DNA of 64,000 bases, from the NCBI GenBank assembly GCA_013115135.1, contig JABANP010000020.1, positions 229,096 through 293,095 on the forward strand, written 5' to 3'. A program made the position numbers and the translations under genes. The number at the start of each line of letters is the position of its first letter. Position 1 is the stretch's first letter. The notes beneath the pieces are model-generated. The model was not told the DNA's origin and did not search any database. It saw only the letters and a list, made by a program, of their open reading frames with translations. The stretch comes from Perkinsus olseni (taxonomy: Eukaryota; Perkinsozoa; Perkinsida; Perkinsidae). Shown here piece after piece: positions 9,640 through 22,700 of this stretch.

Positions 9640-12600
9640 CTACCAGTCGATCGCTTCCCTCAAGCGGCTCACAGCATCAGCAGCTCGTGCAGCATCTTTC
9701 CGAACCTACATGCCGCAGACGCTGATCAACCTTAGAAACAACCTAGCTCTACCTTGGCACGGCGATAGAAGACCGGACAGTCCCTCGATGTGCAAATAAC
9801 GTCCTGCTCGACACTTCCTTGACATCGCTGACACTCGCTCCACAGCCGCGAGAACTGCACCTCCAAGGCCCGCAGCTCGTTGGTCTTCTCAATAACAACC
9901 TGAATCCAGGTTCATAATGCTGCATCGGAAGAGACGCAGATTGCCCTCCTACCTGCCCCTCCTTAGCGTTCTTGCAGTGCTGGCACAAGGCACCGCCATG
10001 GCCATCTTTCAGCACGGCCTTGCATGACAAGCACTTGTGTGTCTTCTTGAGGAACATTGAGAGACCACCGGTTGCGGAGGGCGCCGACTGGAACACCTAC
10101 AGCAGGAAGCATGAGCCGGGCCTCGCCGCTGGAGGGTGTTTTATACAACCGATTGGTGAGGAAGGCACTGCTAAGTGATAGAAGACTGCAAATCCCCTTA
10201 GGGAAATGGGCTAGGAGGCGGGGGCTCACGTCAGCAGGCCACCCAACCACACGCCCGGCTTAGCCCACCTTCCGCATGTGCTCGCCCGAGAAGAGAACTG
10301 ATTCTGCATTGGGAAGGATATTCTCGAAAATCCGCATCAACGGCTGCTTCAGCTGATGATCGATGTAATGCTGGCCGTCTACTGGAATGTTGTTTCTCTA
10401 CCGCCTGAAGCCAAGAGCTCCATTCGACCGGCCTCGACCAGCCGGGGCTACGTAAAGAGGGTCCTCAGCCTTCTCGTATTGTGCTACACCTTTGGGAGCC
10501 TTGATAATAACATACCTGAATAGTTGCTTCGCTCCGCCTGCTAAGTTGCCAGGGCCTCTCGTAGAGACCACCGAACCGCATAGACCCTTCCTTCGCATAG
10601 TGGATTGACGAAAAATGACCTACTGTATCCGGTCTCCAATCGCTGGGGCGTTGCCTGGATCCCGCTGGGCCATTCGTTTGGCCAGCTCCACGTGCGCCTG
10701 CTTGGCTGCATACGCGCCCTGTGGAGGAGACACACCGTGACGATTATTAAGCGAGAATCGATCGTTACGTCCTCCATGCCCTTCGCCAAGGATTTTGATA
10801 TAACGAGCATGGACATATCGACCTTATTTTGTAGAAGCTCCGACAGCGTCTTCCGGATGAACCTAAAAGACGCGATCTCATAGCGGAACACTGTTTCTCG
10901 TGGAACTGCTGACTGAACCAGAAGCAAGTCGCTGCCTACGCTATGGCACGGTCCAGGGAGCTCTCCTTCAGTATGATGTTCAACGTGTTCTCTACCACCA
11001 CTTTAACCAGCTCACAGTTGTCTCTCCTCACGGTCTCGATACCTGAGGCGGCCACCATCGCTACAGTAGTCCGAAACTCGGCGTGCAGGCGATAATAGGT
11101 ACGATTGGGTAAGCGAGCGTCTCCGCACCTTTAGCGTCCAGTTTGTCTGCCTTCACGGGATTGGTCCAATAGAGCCCGGCGTAGCGCTTCTTGTTCATGA
11201 GCAAGTACGGAAAGTAGACCTGACCAGAAAGATACCGGGCACGCGCCAACCTAAAATTCCCTTATCGATACCTTCTCGAACTCGAGCTTGATCGGATCGA
11301 TAAAAGTGGTCGAGACGTAAGCCGCTGCCTCCTGTCCGAGCTTCATGGCTTCTTCCACGGTATCGCAACCAAACTTCACGAAAACAGAATCGGTATCGCC
11401 GTAGATGACCGAGGCGTCGTGGGCGTAGCCGTTCTCCACACGATACCTGGATGGAAAGGCGAGGGGCAGTAGGGAGGAAGTTGAACACGGCGGCCTCGGG
11501 ATGGGAAGCGTGCCTCGAGTTGAGTGCTGTGATTATCGTGGATGTTCATGCTGGACGCCGCAGAGGTGCAGCACTGGGGAGCACAGTTCCCGAGAGGCAA
11601 GCGAGCACGTGGTGATGATAGCGGACCGTTGTCTGCCTTGTTTGCATGAACGCCCGGGAAGCCTTACTTTTGCTCCACTAAAGTTTTGGTATGTTCGATC
11701 ATCTGCCGACCGAACGCTGTGACGCTGCTGCTGATCTCCAGGCACGGCATCATTCCTACGGTGGCGCCAGTGAAGCCATAGACCGAGTTGGCCGATACTT
11801 TCAACGCTAGCTGACGGCCATTGAGGACCTGAGGGGAGGCTCAGAGCTGAATCGGAGCGCCGAAATTCGAACGCCCCTGCCTCCGAGATGCTGTTGATGC
11901 TGGGGTCCGAGTTAGAGGGGCTCAGCGAAGACCAGAGGCGAAACTCTTCGGACTGACCATTTTCTTGAGGGGATCCGTAGCCTGGGCCATCTCCTTTTTA
12001 GCTCGCTTCCTAGCCTGCAGCAGCTCCTCCAGAACCATTGGCAGAAGACCCTTCCGAACACCCTGCTTCACAAAGAGGTGACCGCAAGGAGTACGAGTGA
12101 CCTGCCAGCGATCATCGTGTTACTACACTAGACTGGGGACAAGCTCACATCGCCTTCCTCCCCTTCCGTCAGGCCCTCCCTCTGCGCTACAGATGGCTGC
12201 ACCAGAGTAGAGTAACACAGGTTGTGTGCTTGCATGATACTTGGATACAGCGATGCGAAATCGAGAGTTGCGATTGGGTTTGTGTAGAAGCCCGTGGTAG
12301 GGTCCAGGACCTGAGCACCATCACCGTCCATGTGCTACGAAAAGAGTGGTATTCACTCACGGTGGCGCCCTCGAACTCGCCGCCGGGTGGTGACTTCTGC
12401 GCTGGAATGACGTAACCGTGAGACCGCGCCTGGTAGGTGGTGCCAAGCGGCTTCGAGAGGTAAGAGACGCCTTACTTTTCGGAAGAGCTGTGACGCCACT
12501 TTGATCATCTGCCCCCTCGTCAGGAGGTAATTGATCGGGACACCCGTCACCCGGGCCATCTCCGTGTAGTTGTACCTGAAAAGACAGATAATCACGCCTA

Positions 12601-15203
12601 GACACGAGGGCCCTCCCGGCAAGAATCAACCGACGCAACCGGTGGAGAATCGACACCCCACGGGAAGACGCGACCTTCAGAACGACAGAGTGTGTCTTCG
12701 GGCGCTGCAAGGACGTGATGCTGAACCCAATGTTAGGAATTGACTTACATGCACACAAGTTTATTCATCAGCCTAAGAGGCAGCAAGGAGTCCTTCAGGC
12801 AGTAGACCGCTAGCCGCTTGCGTGTCTCCGGAGTTCCCTTCTGGAGGTCGCCGATAATGGAGTAGTGGACATCTTCTTTCTGTTCTCCCAGGAACTCAGC
12901 GGAGACAGCGTTGAGGGAGTAGCTCCTCAGCTTGTGCTCTCGCTGCATAACTATCTGAGGGCCATCGAACGGCAGTCACCGCCACCGCGATCGAACTACG
13001 ATCAATACAAGGTTGACCAGAGCCGTCACAACGCGATCGAATCAAAATTGCGATGCTATTCGAGGCGACAATTCGCTAGGTCAATGGTCGAGATCTTCTC
13101 CTCGAGGTAACCCACGCACCATCAGATGAGCCGCCCTCCAAAATGGCTCGGAACGCTACATGGCTGGGCATCTTCGGGTATCGCCGATAAGCTCAGGCTC
13201 GTCCTCCCCTCTACCCCACCCTCCCTTGACGCTGAGCATTGCGCAAGACCCACTCACCAGCATGTCGAACTGGACTCTCCCTTCAATATTGATGTCCTTG
13301 TTCTCTCGTCGTCCCAAGGCCCGACTCTCGAACACCGAATCCTTCACTTTCGAGGCCACGCCTTTCAAGCGGCCGAGATACTCGAACGGCGGGTGGACCT
13401 GGCATTCAGTCTCACAACGCTATGCAAGCAGGATTGATAGTACCTTGAGATGAGCTGATCGATCCAAGAGGTAAGGCAGATCGAAGTTGATGATGTTGTA
13501 GCCAGTGATGACATCAGGATCAACCAGGACCATGTACCTGCAAGCCAGTACTACGACCCTACTGGGAGCACGCGACAAAGCGGAGCACAGCCAAGAGAGA
13601 GGCCCATGCTCACTGCTGGAAGTTGGACAGGAGGTCCCTCTCGCTCTCGAAGGACACCACCGTGGCGTCGGCGATGTCCGCACATGTGTCCAGAGTCCAG
13701 ACGATCTTGTGTTTCTGCTCGGCTGAAGCAGAGTTCTCACTGGTGGGGTCGCGCTACCGTGCATGCTGCCTACTTCCTTCCTGCATCACCGCAGCTATCT
13801 GGATGACCGGTGCTACGTCGGGCGTGGGGAAGCCCTTGCCGTGCTCGGAGACGCACTCGATGTCAAAGGAGAGGATCCTCAGCGGGGCAAGGGCCATCCA
13901 GTCGCCTACAGCGGCCCGGCTACAGCAACGACGCTATAGCCAACCTCATCGTACCCTCGGCCATGTGCCCTATGATCTGCCGATAGTCCGGCACGTCCAC
14001 CTCTATCTGGCAAGTACTCACCCTTTCGCTGTCTGTGCGAGGAGTGTATGCCCCAGCCGGGAGTTCTACCTGAGGACGACGAGATCAGACTGGACTGGTG
14101 TCCATGCTGGGTTACCCAGGAGCCACCGCCGATATCATTATCAATCATGAAGCGGAGAGGGTAGGGGATGTTAGTCTCGAAGGTCGTGCAACTCCATAGG
14201 GCGTCCCCTGATCGCACAAGGATGCTGAGCGAGGTCATCAAGCGTATCCAAGGTTGAACCTTGCAAGACAGGGATGCCCCTCTCGAGGACTCCGCGGGAT
14301 GTGGATATGAACTTGGGCAGCGCCACAGTGACTCGGAAGTATTCGCTTGCAGTGTTCCGACCGGTCCACCCCATGAGATTCTCTCTCACGACGATCTGAC
14401 AAACATTTTCGGGCCAGGGAAGAGTCAGCCAGGTCTACCTCGACGCCGGTGACCAGCTGCTTGCATCGGGTCCCCGAGGCTGTCTGAGATCCTCGGAGAG
14501 CAGACTCAAGGCGAGCTTGGAAGCGTTCGCAGTCCACGGTCTGGTCAGGCCTCGGACAGTAGAAGTAGGGCAGGAAACCGTGGATGTGGCACATGAGTGA
14601 ATTGCCCGCAGCTGTCACTCCGAACCTGCACAGTAGTCGATTCGACTGACCACCTGCCGAGCCATCTAACTTGACGGACGCGGTCTCGTGGGAGGAGTCG
14701 TCGAGACACCATATTAAGCGTACAAATTCTTCAGAGAGCAGTGAAGGATGACGATCTCCACCTATGAGTCGATCTATGAATTTTACCGCTTTACATGGTT
14801 TTCTGACATTCCACTGTGGAAACTGACTTGGATTACACGCTCGAGATCAATCGCAGATTCCTCTTTGGGAAATCGCACGCACGACGAGGTATAAGGCAGG
14901 GTGCCTTAGCAGCGGTTCAAGCTCACATTCGGATCACGGGTACTTCTCCATTTTGAATCGGATCGCATGCTCGCGGAGCAGCCGAATAGTTGTCCACATC
15001 GACCTGAGCAACTTCCGCGTCACCGCGCCACGAAATTCAAAAGTAGAGAGCACGGGAGCAGCATACGATCTCACTTGCATGAATGCCAGAGAGTTAGTCA
15101 AGGCATCGGCGGGCACGGGTTTCCGCTTGCACTCCTCGGCCAGATTTGGATCGAGGCCCGCACAGGTACGTAGACGTTTGACGGCTGGTGGAGAAAGGTC
15201 CAT
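9640..15203 (-). CDS. POLD1: DNA polymerase delta catalytic subunit
   Basis: Main lagging-strand replicative polymerase with 3'-5' proofreading, nuclear. The whole gene is here in 26 exons (from 15203-15075, 15003-14927, 14625-14439 ... to 9899-9753 and 9705-9640); I checked phase at each junction. Landmarks in order: basic N-terminus (PAVKRLRT); N-terminal domain (LPAGAYTPR); Exo I LSFDIEC; Exo [15 protein letters not shown]; Exo [13 protein letters not shown]; motif [10 protein letters not shown]; motif [14 protein letters not shown]; motif [19 protein letters not shown]; CysA (C-x2-C...C-x2-C) split from Cys[18 protein letters not shown], the Fe-S-type motif; end [20 protein letters not shown]. 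All catalytic Asp/Glu residues are present. Most introns are 45-60 bp; the largest are about 300 bp (14926-14626 and 13257-12955). Confidence 0.95.
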
Positions 15204-15363
15204 CTGGGCGGAATCAAAAATGCCCTAGGTCCCGGGTTCGATTCCCACAGCCCTGCATATTGACGACACAACTGACGCAAAACTCACTCCATGTCGAGAT
15301 GCATTTCATGTGCCTTTGCAACCAACAGTATGTTAGTTATAATTCCCACCCCGATCTTCCAGC

Positions 15364-17302
15364 CTAGCCACTCCCTCCAGTGAAGCGGCGGTTTCGCTTC
15401 AGCACGTGCGCCGCCCGCAGCATGCGAGTATTCAAACCCTCAGCGGTCCTCCGCGACCCCCGCTCGCTGCCACTGCGGGAGGCTTCCTCCCAGCTGCGTC
15501 GCCTCCGATCCTCCCCGCGGGGCCTGTCGTCCGGTATCCCTTGGGAAGCGTCCAGGACAATAGTTCGGCCGTTGCCTCGGCTGAGTCGAACGCTGGAGAT
15601 ACTGCCCGGATTGTCGTCGTAGGTGAGACCGAACGAAGTCTTCAACGGTGAAACCGCCACAGGCTGGGGATTCCTGCGGTCCACAGGAGCCCTCGCTGGC
15701 AACTGACGCCCTCAGGCCACGTCGAAGCCGCCGCCTCGCGACCACTGGCCGGCTACCCCGTCTCCCAGGGAAGAACGGGTGCGGCGAGCTATAGGGGACT
15801 GCTCCTCAGTAACAGAAGAAGAGGAGGAGGATGAGGTGGACGAGGAAGATGAAGATTCGCATTCAATTGGTCTGGCTGAGCTACCGCTGGTCGAGCTTAG
15901 CCGCTGCAGTCTGAGGGATCGTCGGATCGGCGGGGACGTCTCCTGGGAGTCGAGGATCGCCTGCTGGCAGTCCAGACAGAACCTGTGGAATCGAGAGCCC
16001 CAACACGTGGAAAAGCTCTCCACTTCACGCTCACCAGTCGTCCAGAGGGACCGTGGTGAGCCTTGGGCGCAGACAGAAAGTGTGGTAGCCTCTTTCGCAC
16101 ATCTCACAGATGAGAAGGGCATTCTCAGCGGTCCCTTCCCGGCATACCTGCAGCCATCGCCATCACGCATCCTCTGCGATACGTACCAAATACAATGGTA
16201 ATAAGAATAGTTCCCTAGCGCTTCTAAACTAGGCTCGTCGACATGGCACGACTGTCACAGTCAGGAGGGGCGCCCCGGTCGCACCTCACAAACCAGGTCG
16301 TTGTATAGCTGCCGGAGATCTGCGTCTCCGCCAGGAGGGGTCACGAAGTCCTCGGGCCTCATATCCTTCTTCTTCACGCGGACCAGACCCAATGGGCCTT
16401 CTATGGGGCTGTAAGGACGACCATGGCGAGAAATGTCGAGAAAGAAACGATTCCCACCGAGTTGTGTCGCCGTGGACCACTTTGTGCTTCCGTATGCACC
16501 CAAACCTTCCCTTGCATAAAGGGCAGAGGTTCGTCGCCTTGGACCACTTGAAGATGCAATCGAAGCAGAAACGGTGAGGGCAGCTGGGCTTGGAGGTGGA
16601 GGGCCCGGCGTGTAGCGTACCAACCATCGCACCGGCCTCCGCAGGGCATAGGCATATCGCACACTCTATGCAGCCTGCATCTTCAGGAGCTGCTGCTGCT
16701 GCTGACGGCCGGGCTGGGGAGTGCTGTTGACCTGCGGAGATAACACAAGTCGAAGAGTCTCCATCCTCAAACGCTAGGCGGAGCATGTGGGCGGTCCATT
16801 GTCCACTGCTTAGCCCGGTGATACTTCCAGAAGGAATCTACTGGGCGCTGATGGGCCACTACCCTCACTCTCCCTCTGTGGGGGCGTTCTCATATCCTTC
16901 TGAGTCGCGTCCATTAGATCAATGTAGGATACTTCAGAGGACCGCCGACGTTTGGCGGGGAGCTCGCTGGGCGACTCGGCGAGCCTTTCTGGTGACAGAT
17001 TCCACTCTTGTGAAAGTCGGGGATTACGACGCGATATGGCTTCTATAAATCCCACCTGAGGTGGCAAATATGGTCAACATGTGGCGCTTCGCTCCGCTAA
17101 GACACCTTCTATAACTACCACACTCACAACCCCCTACGTCAAGCCTGTCCCGTATCGACCCGACTTGCTGCATTCTTCGTCGTCCACCTCCTCGCGGTGT
17201 CCGCACTATCCGCCCTGTGAACCTCGCCGAGGACGATGATGATGATGACGACGCCGCACCACCTCCCCTCTGCCACCAGCTCCTGCTGCTACTACCAGAC
17301 AT
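15364..17302 (-). CDS. RING finger plus PHD finger protein (PHRF1-like)
   Basis: Probable E3 ligase or chromatin reader. Exons 17302-17165, 17055-16863, 16773-16500, 16408-16285, 16147-16035, 15982-15757 and 15702-15364 join in phase. A Ser-rich N-terminus and basic PAKRRR lead to a RING (CIECAIC...CPHRFCFDC...CPLCKGRF). After a linker comes a PHD finger that exists only after splicing: CEVCREGTAENALLICEMC, then RGYHTFC...VPLDDW joined to FCLDCQQ. The C-terminal 190 residues are disordered and basic (serine run, then RPRGEDRRRR). The RING-then-PHD order matches the PHRF1 family, but the large CTD-binding region of animal PHRF1 is not seen. A 51-bp in-frame piece at 16731-16681 could be either intron or exon. 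Confidence 0.83.
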
Positions 17303-17484
17303 AAGACGACTAGACTATTACAAAGCACAATCATCATCCACAAGACCAAGACCTACCAATCTGATGTCCAGTCCCATACAACAATAATGTCGTCGAGAAA
17401 GGCCTCTTTCGTCGCCGGCGCCTTGCATTTTCTCTGCGACTAACGCAAGCCAAGGGTGGCCACCAGCATGTTAATTAACATCAC

Positions 17485-19496
17485 TCATGCGCCCGTCGCC
17501 TCATGGTCAGCAGGGTACACATTCCACACCATCAGGCAGTGGTCGGCTCCTACAGAGATCAGCTGCTTGCCATCAGGACTGAAGCTGAGATCCTTGATGC
17601 ATGCGCTGTGACGAGGCTCCTCCGAGTGGCTACACACTAGACGGCCGGACCCCATGTCCCACAGCTTCACAATATTCCCTGTGCCGCCTAAGAGAAGAGG
17701 CGGCTGCCCTACTACGTCGGAGAGTATCACGATTACCCGAGGCCAGAAGTCCTCCCTTGCCGTCATCATAGTAGCTCAGAGCCCTCAACTCATCGCCGGG
17801 CCCAGCCGATACGACCCTGATGGGCTCGGGTTGCCTCAGGTCCCAGAAGGTCAAGTGCTTCTCCTTGCCGCCGGTGACCACAATATTGTCATCGCTACCC
17901 ACTGCCAGACAGTCGATGCCACCATGCCTCTCTCTATGGCAAGTAATCCTCTTCTCAGCCCTCAAGTCGAACGTGAGCAGGCATCTGTCTCTACTGCCGG
18001 ACACACAGTACTGGTCGTTAGAGAACAGCTTCAATGCATTTACTCGAGAGGTGTGTTCCTTCAGGCCACATACCATCTCCTTCGACTTCATCTCCCAAAC
18101 CCTCACCTCGCCCTCCCCTCCGCCAGTGACAACGAAGCGACCATTACTCGACAGAGCTAAGGGAACCAACGTCGCTGGCTCTGTTGGTCCTGCCTCGAGC
18201 AGTGGTGGTGTCGATAGTCCACAGCAGTGCACCACTCTCCCCAGCACAGTTCCAGCTGCGCAAGAGTCCATCGCTATGTCCCGCTACGACGAGGCCGGCC
18301 CGCCCTAGATACTGCAGACAAGTGACTCCGGCCAGAGGGCTGCTAGAGGTCGGTCGAGGGGCCAGGCGCATGATGACACTGTACGAGGTACCGTCGCAAC
18401 TCCACAGCGTGACGACACCCGAAGCGTCGCCTACCGCGAACTCGGTGCTCACGTCTGGCATGGGGTAAGCTACAGCCTCCAGAGGAGCCACAGTGTTCTC
18501 CTGGACCAGAGCGTGCGCCATATCCTTCGCAGGCCACAGTAGCCAGGTAGTGCCGGTCGTGGATGCACACAAAAGCTGTCCCTTCCGGCCCACCGACAAC
18601 CCTACCACCGCTCCTGAGTCCATCACCACTCGCTTTAGTTGCCGCAGTTCCGTTAACACACACGAGAAGAGTGTGATACTACCATCTCCGCTGGCAGCCA
18701 GGACGACAGGGGACTCTCCAGCAGGGGCAACGTAGGCCAAGGAAAAAATCCCGCCGGCCCCGACGGGCTCCGAGAAGCCCTGGACCACTCTATTACGCAT
18801 CTTCACCACCGCAATGTCACCCGAGGAAGTACCGACAAAAAGCAGCTCGTAGTCGGCGGAGAAGCAAAGGCACTCGAACGACCTCGTCTGCTTTCCGCTA
18901 GGGGATATGGACACCGGGGCGATGCTCTGGGCCTCGTCGTTGAACTCCCAGACGGTGACATTGCGCCCACCGCAGCTGGCCAGTTGGTAAATACTGGTGT
19001 TCCGCCGCTTGACGTCCTTCACGAATCCCCCTTGCACTACCGCCTTCACCGGCACCAAGGTTGCCAGCGAGCGACAGGTAACCGCAAGCCCCTTATCGCA
19101 GTCCCACACGAAGAGCCTCTGGTCACCCATCCCACCCGTACTAACCACAAACCTGTCATCACACGTGAAGGCCAGGCAAGTGACAGCCTCGTCATGCTCC
19201 TCTAGGCGCGAGACGAGCTCACCATCACGCCAGACGAGCACATCTGCTTGGTCCCCGACGAAGCCAGCGGCCACGAGGCCACTCCCCTCTCTATTACCCA
19301 CAGCAAGGCAGCTACACTTCATATTGAAGGCCCCCGGCAGGAACTGCTGTGGCTCCTGCGAGTCATCGGCGGCTTGCAAGCATATGGCCCCTCCCATGGC
19401 GGTGACGTACTTATCGTCAGTTATCCAGGCGCAGAGACTTCTGCACTCACTCGAGTGGTTAGCGCCGAGGGCCCTGTCCAGCTCGATGGCCGCCAT
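17485..19496 (-). CDS. CFAP52: Cilia- and flagella-associated protein 52 (CFAP52/WDR16), WD40
   Basis: Microtubule inner protein of motile axonemes, built of two WD40 propellers. The long first exon starts MAAIELDRALG at 19496 and carries the N-terminal propeller (QADVLVWRDGELVSRL, DDRFVVSTGGMGDQRLFVWD). The second part has the family signature RFVVTGGGEGEVRVWE followed by LKEHTSRVNALKL. The last exon (17687-17485, after an intron from 17736) has NIVKLWDMGSG and the closing blade GKQLISVGADHCLMVWNV. Between about 18144 and 18271 the reading frame shifts by one with no obvious GT-AG intron. The alignment continues across it, so a missed splice or an indel is likely. Its neighbours are unrelated, but DRC2, another axonemal gene, lies 16 kb away. 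Confidence 0.85.
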
Positions 19497-19499
19497 TAA

Positions 19500-19759
19500 G
19501 GAAATATGAGCTGACCCGAACGTCCCTAGTCGGTGACCAACGCTACACTGCGAAGTTTAGTATAGAAAATAAAGCGTATAGAGTAAGCGTTGGCAACTCT
19601 GACAGAGGTATCTCTGGTAATCAGTGGATGGTGGCGTTAGTGGGAGGATGGGACTACCACTACGCCGACCCATCTATCATTCTACTACGGAAAAAGAAAG
19701 AAAGAGGACAACTATTCTGTCCTTCATAAGTGTACAGCAATCGTATTTTTACGAACTCG
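19500..19759. other. Short intergenic gap between CFAP52 and NOT1
   Basis: About 260 bp upstream of the CFAP52 start and downstream of the NOT1 stop (tandem, same strand). It must hold the CFAP52 promoter. AT-rich patches (TAGTATAGAAAATAAAGCG) are visible; no distinct motif identified. Confidence 0.5.
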
Positions 19760-22700
19760 TCAACTCGCCGTCAGCAGGCCTGGCCTGACTGTTCGACGGG
19801 AGCCTTGGTAATTCAGGCCCGGCTGGGAGGGACGGAGCCCGGCCTGCTGGGGGCTCGGGGGAGGAAGAGTTGCCACACACGTCATGGCGACAGTGCGGAA
19901 GAGCTTCTCGATGTCGGGGTTTTGCATCTGCACAGCGAATCCAAGGTCGAAGCTAGGATGATACGAAATGACTTACGAAGGGATGCTCCCAGAAACGATA
20001 TCGAGGGTTCTTCACAAGCTCAATGAAGGTAATTAGCAGTCCCCACGGATGAGGGCGTCGGACGATCAACCTGATGACCACCGATGGGCGTACTGGAGAC
20101 AAGACACACCACTCACCGCTCCAGTAGAATCCTAGCGATCTGCTCACGGACCGATGCGACCGGTGCATCACCGAACAAGTTCCTGAGAATGATAGAGTGG
20201 CAGCCGCTGAGCTTCGGCAGGCGTCTAGGGACTTACAGGATGAGACAGCTGAAGTAGTGAGTGTGGGAGTTGGGATAGCGCAGGAAGTTGACGATAGTCG
20301 AAAGGAAAACGTATCTGCCGCAAGGAGATAGTGATGACCAAATCCAGGGCAGATCGGCTGAGCTGACCTTCCCTCAGGGTCGAGGTGGCAGGCCAGATAC
20401 ATGAGAATCTCCACTTGTACGTTGCCACCGACTTTAACAGCATGGTCGTAGGTCGGGCAGACGATAGGCAGGCGGATGCCGATGTACCTTAGAGTAAAGA
20501 AAGTGAGAGCTACGCCTGTGGCAGGCAGTGCATTACTCGACAAGAGCCGTCATGACCGTGTGGTTGTATCCCACTGGCCCTTGCAGGCGCTTCTTCAACG
20601 CCTCCAGGATCGACCGATCTCGCACCTTGACGTACTCGTCTATAAGCTGCAGAAGGCCCGCTTGCTCCAGTATGGTGGTCTCGGGCAACAGCATCTAACA
20701 GCGCAAGACTTCCACTCTCTAAGGAGCGGACCGGTGCCCCTACCCGTGGTGTTATCCGTACGTCCGGGAGAGTATCCACTTGAAGGTCCAAGGCGAAGGG
20801 GTCAGGCAGCTTCATCCCTCTCGGGAAGGCACAAAGGATCATGTTCTTAGCCTGAACCTGCAGGGACCACACAAGCTGCGACCCGACTGCCGGAGAACGG
20901 ATCAATTCCCTACGCAGTTCTCGGGGAGCTCATTGACGAGGCCAAATTGGAAGTCGGAGAGGAACTCCGGGTAGTCCTCCTGGATAGCTGTCATCCAAAT
21001 CTTCAGCAGACCAGTGTAGAGAACCTTGATGGGCTCCGGGACCTGGCACGCAGCAGCCATGGCGCGCTATTCACACTCGACGGTACTCACCTTCCGAGCG
21101 AGACCGTCTTGAAGTGGCGTATCCTTGCTGTTAGCCAGCTGGGGCGCTATGTAACGAAGAAGCTGTTGGATGAGCCTGGACGCCGCCAGCCAACCTCGCT
21201 GACCACGGACTTGCATCTGACGAGGATGGGCAGAGTGCGAAGGAAAGCGGCTGCTTTGGGGACAGTACCAGGCGAGGGAAAAACTTGCTGTCTGTGAAGA
21301 GAGCTGTCCACCCGAAAACGAACTGCGGGATTTGCCCGGGACCAACCCAAGAGAGGGTCTTGGCGAAGGCCGAGAGGATAGCACACAAGTACCTGACGGG
21401 AAGAGAAGGGAATGCTGTCGGTCGCGATCTAACATCCGAGAGGAAACGCTCCCTAAATAGGGTAGGCCCTGGGTTCGAACCCGGGACCTCCCCCCCTTTA
21501 GAACACGCTGACCCTTTCGTGGCAACTACTAGGTAGTTGTACTCGTCCGACGCGACAGAATGTATTCACTATTCATCCTGCTAGTCCACAAACAGTTTCC
21601 CACTAGTACCGAACCCTGCAGCCGCAGGATGACCGAAAAACTACTACTCACTTCTCGCTAAGAGGGTCGATGGGCTGAGGGCCACGCAAGGCTTCCTTAT
21701 ACTGAACTTCCCGAGACACTCGAGCATCCAGGCAACCCTGAACACAACCAATCCAAATGGCGGCCCGGCAGACTCGTCGCAGAAATCGCCACGATAGCCT
21801 CACCTGAAGGAGCTCCGAGAGCATCCTCGTGTAGAACCGCTGGTTGAACTTATCGCCATTGGTGTTGGCGTCAGTCCATATGTGGCGAGAGATCATCTAA
21901 AATAGCAACACCAGTGGAGACGGAGCGAAGCGTTCCACGTTAAGCATTTTCAGAAACATTTCAAGCATTTACAAGCATTTTCCCAACTGCGCATGAGTAC
22001 CTCAAGAGCCTTGTGAAGCATCCTGATGGCGTTGTACTCCACCGTGGTCGAGATCGGCACGGGTGTGTCTCCTCCTTCTGACGGCCGTGTGGGGTCCAAT
22101 GTCAGCAGAACCTACTCACCACAATCCCATTACACGATTCTTCTAGGGAAAAATGCGACTCACCACGAGCGAAGCGAAGCAGTCGATCGCGTCGAATTTC
22201 AACTCCGTCTCATGAGTACTTCTCCTGACAACAACAGCACAGTTCCACCCCGGGCCGTCATGGCCTGCCTCGTTTACTCAGGGTGTTCACTGTCCTTATT
22301 GGCCTCAGCCGTCTCCTTGGAAGCTACATCGATGACATGGGCAACGACCACGGCAAGAAAGCCTGGGAACCAGCCAGGTTGCTCGTTAGTCCCGACAGGC
22401 CGCCCCTGAAGACAGGTGTCACTGCTGCGCCATCAGAGCACGCCGTCAATTACCTTGGAAATGAAGTACTCCTTAAGGTAGTCGATCTTAGACCGCTTCA
22501 GGGCATCCTTGGTCGCGGGAAGCTCACAGGGAAGATTGAGCTCCTCAGAAGTCTTCTTCCGCCAAGCCTCATACGCCTCAACGTAAGACGCCTTGGTAGC
22601 CTCAGGGATCTACGACCAACTCATACGCCGGCGCCCGGCGACACGACTGAATACACCTACACTGTCCACGAGGGGTTTGGTGCTGCTCGGCGGCTGCAAC

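Noticed and set aside
15180..15256. tRNA-like box B (GGGTTCGATTCCC) with partly matching acceptor ends
   Set aside because: The anticodon arm has an oversized loop and the T stem pairs for only three bases. It overlaps the start of the Pol delta gene. No confident tRNA.
18997..19509. 170-codon plus-strand ORF
   Set aside because: Antisense shadow of CFAP52.
21440..21500. GGGTTCGAACCC in a tRNA-like context
   Set aside because: Palindromic T-arm-like motif inside NOT1; no acceptor stem or D arm on either strand.
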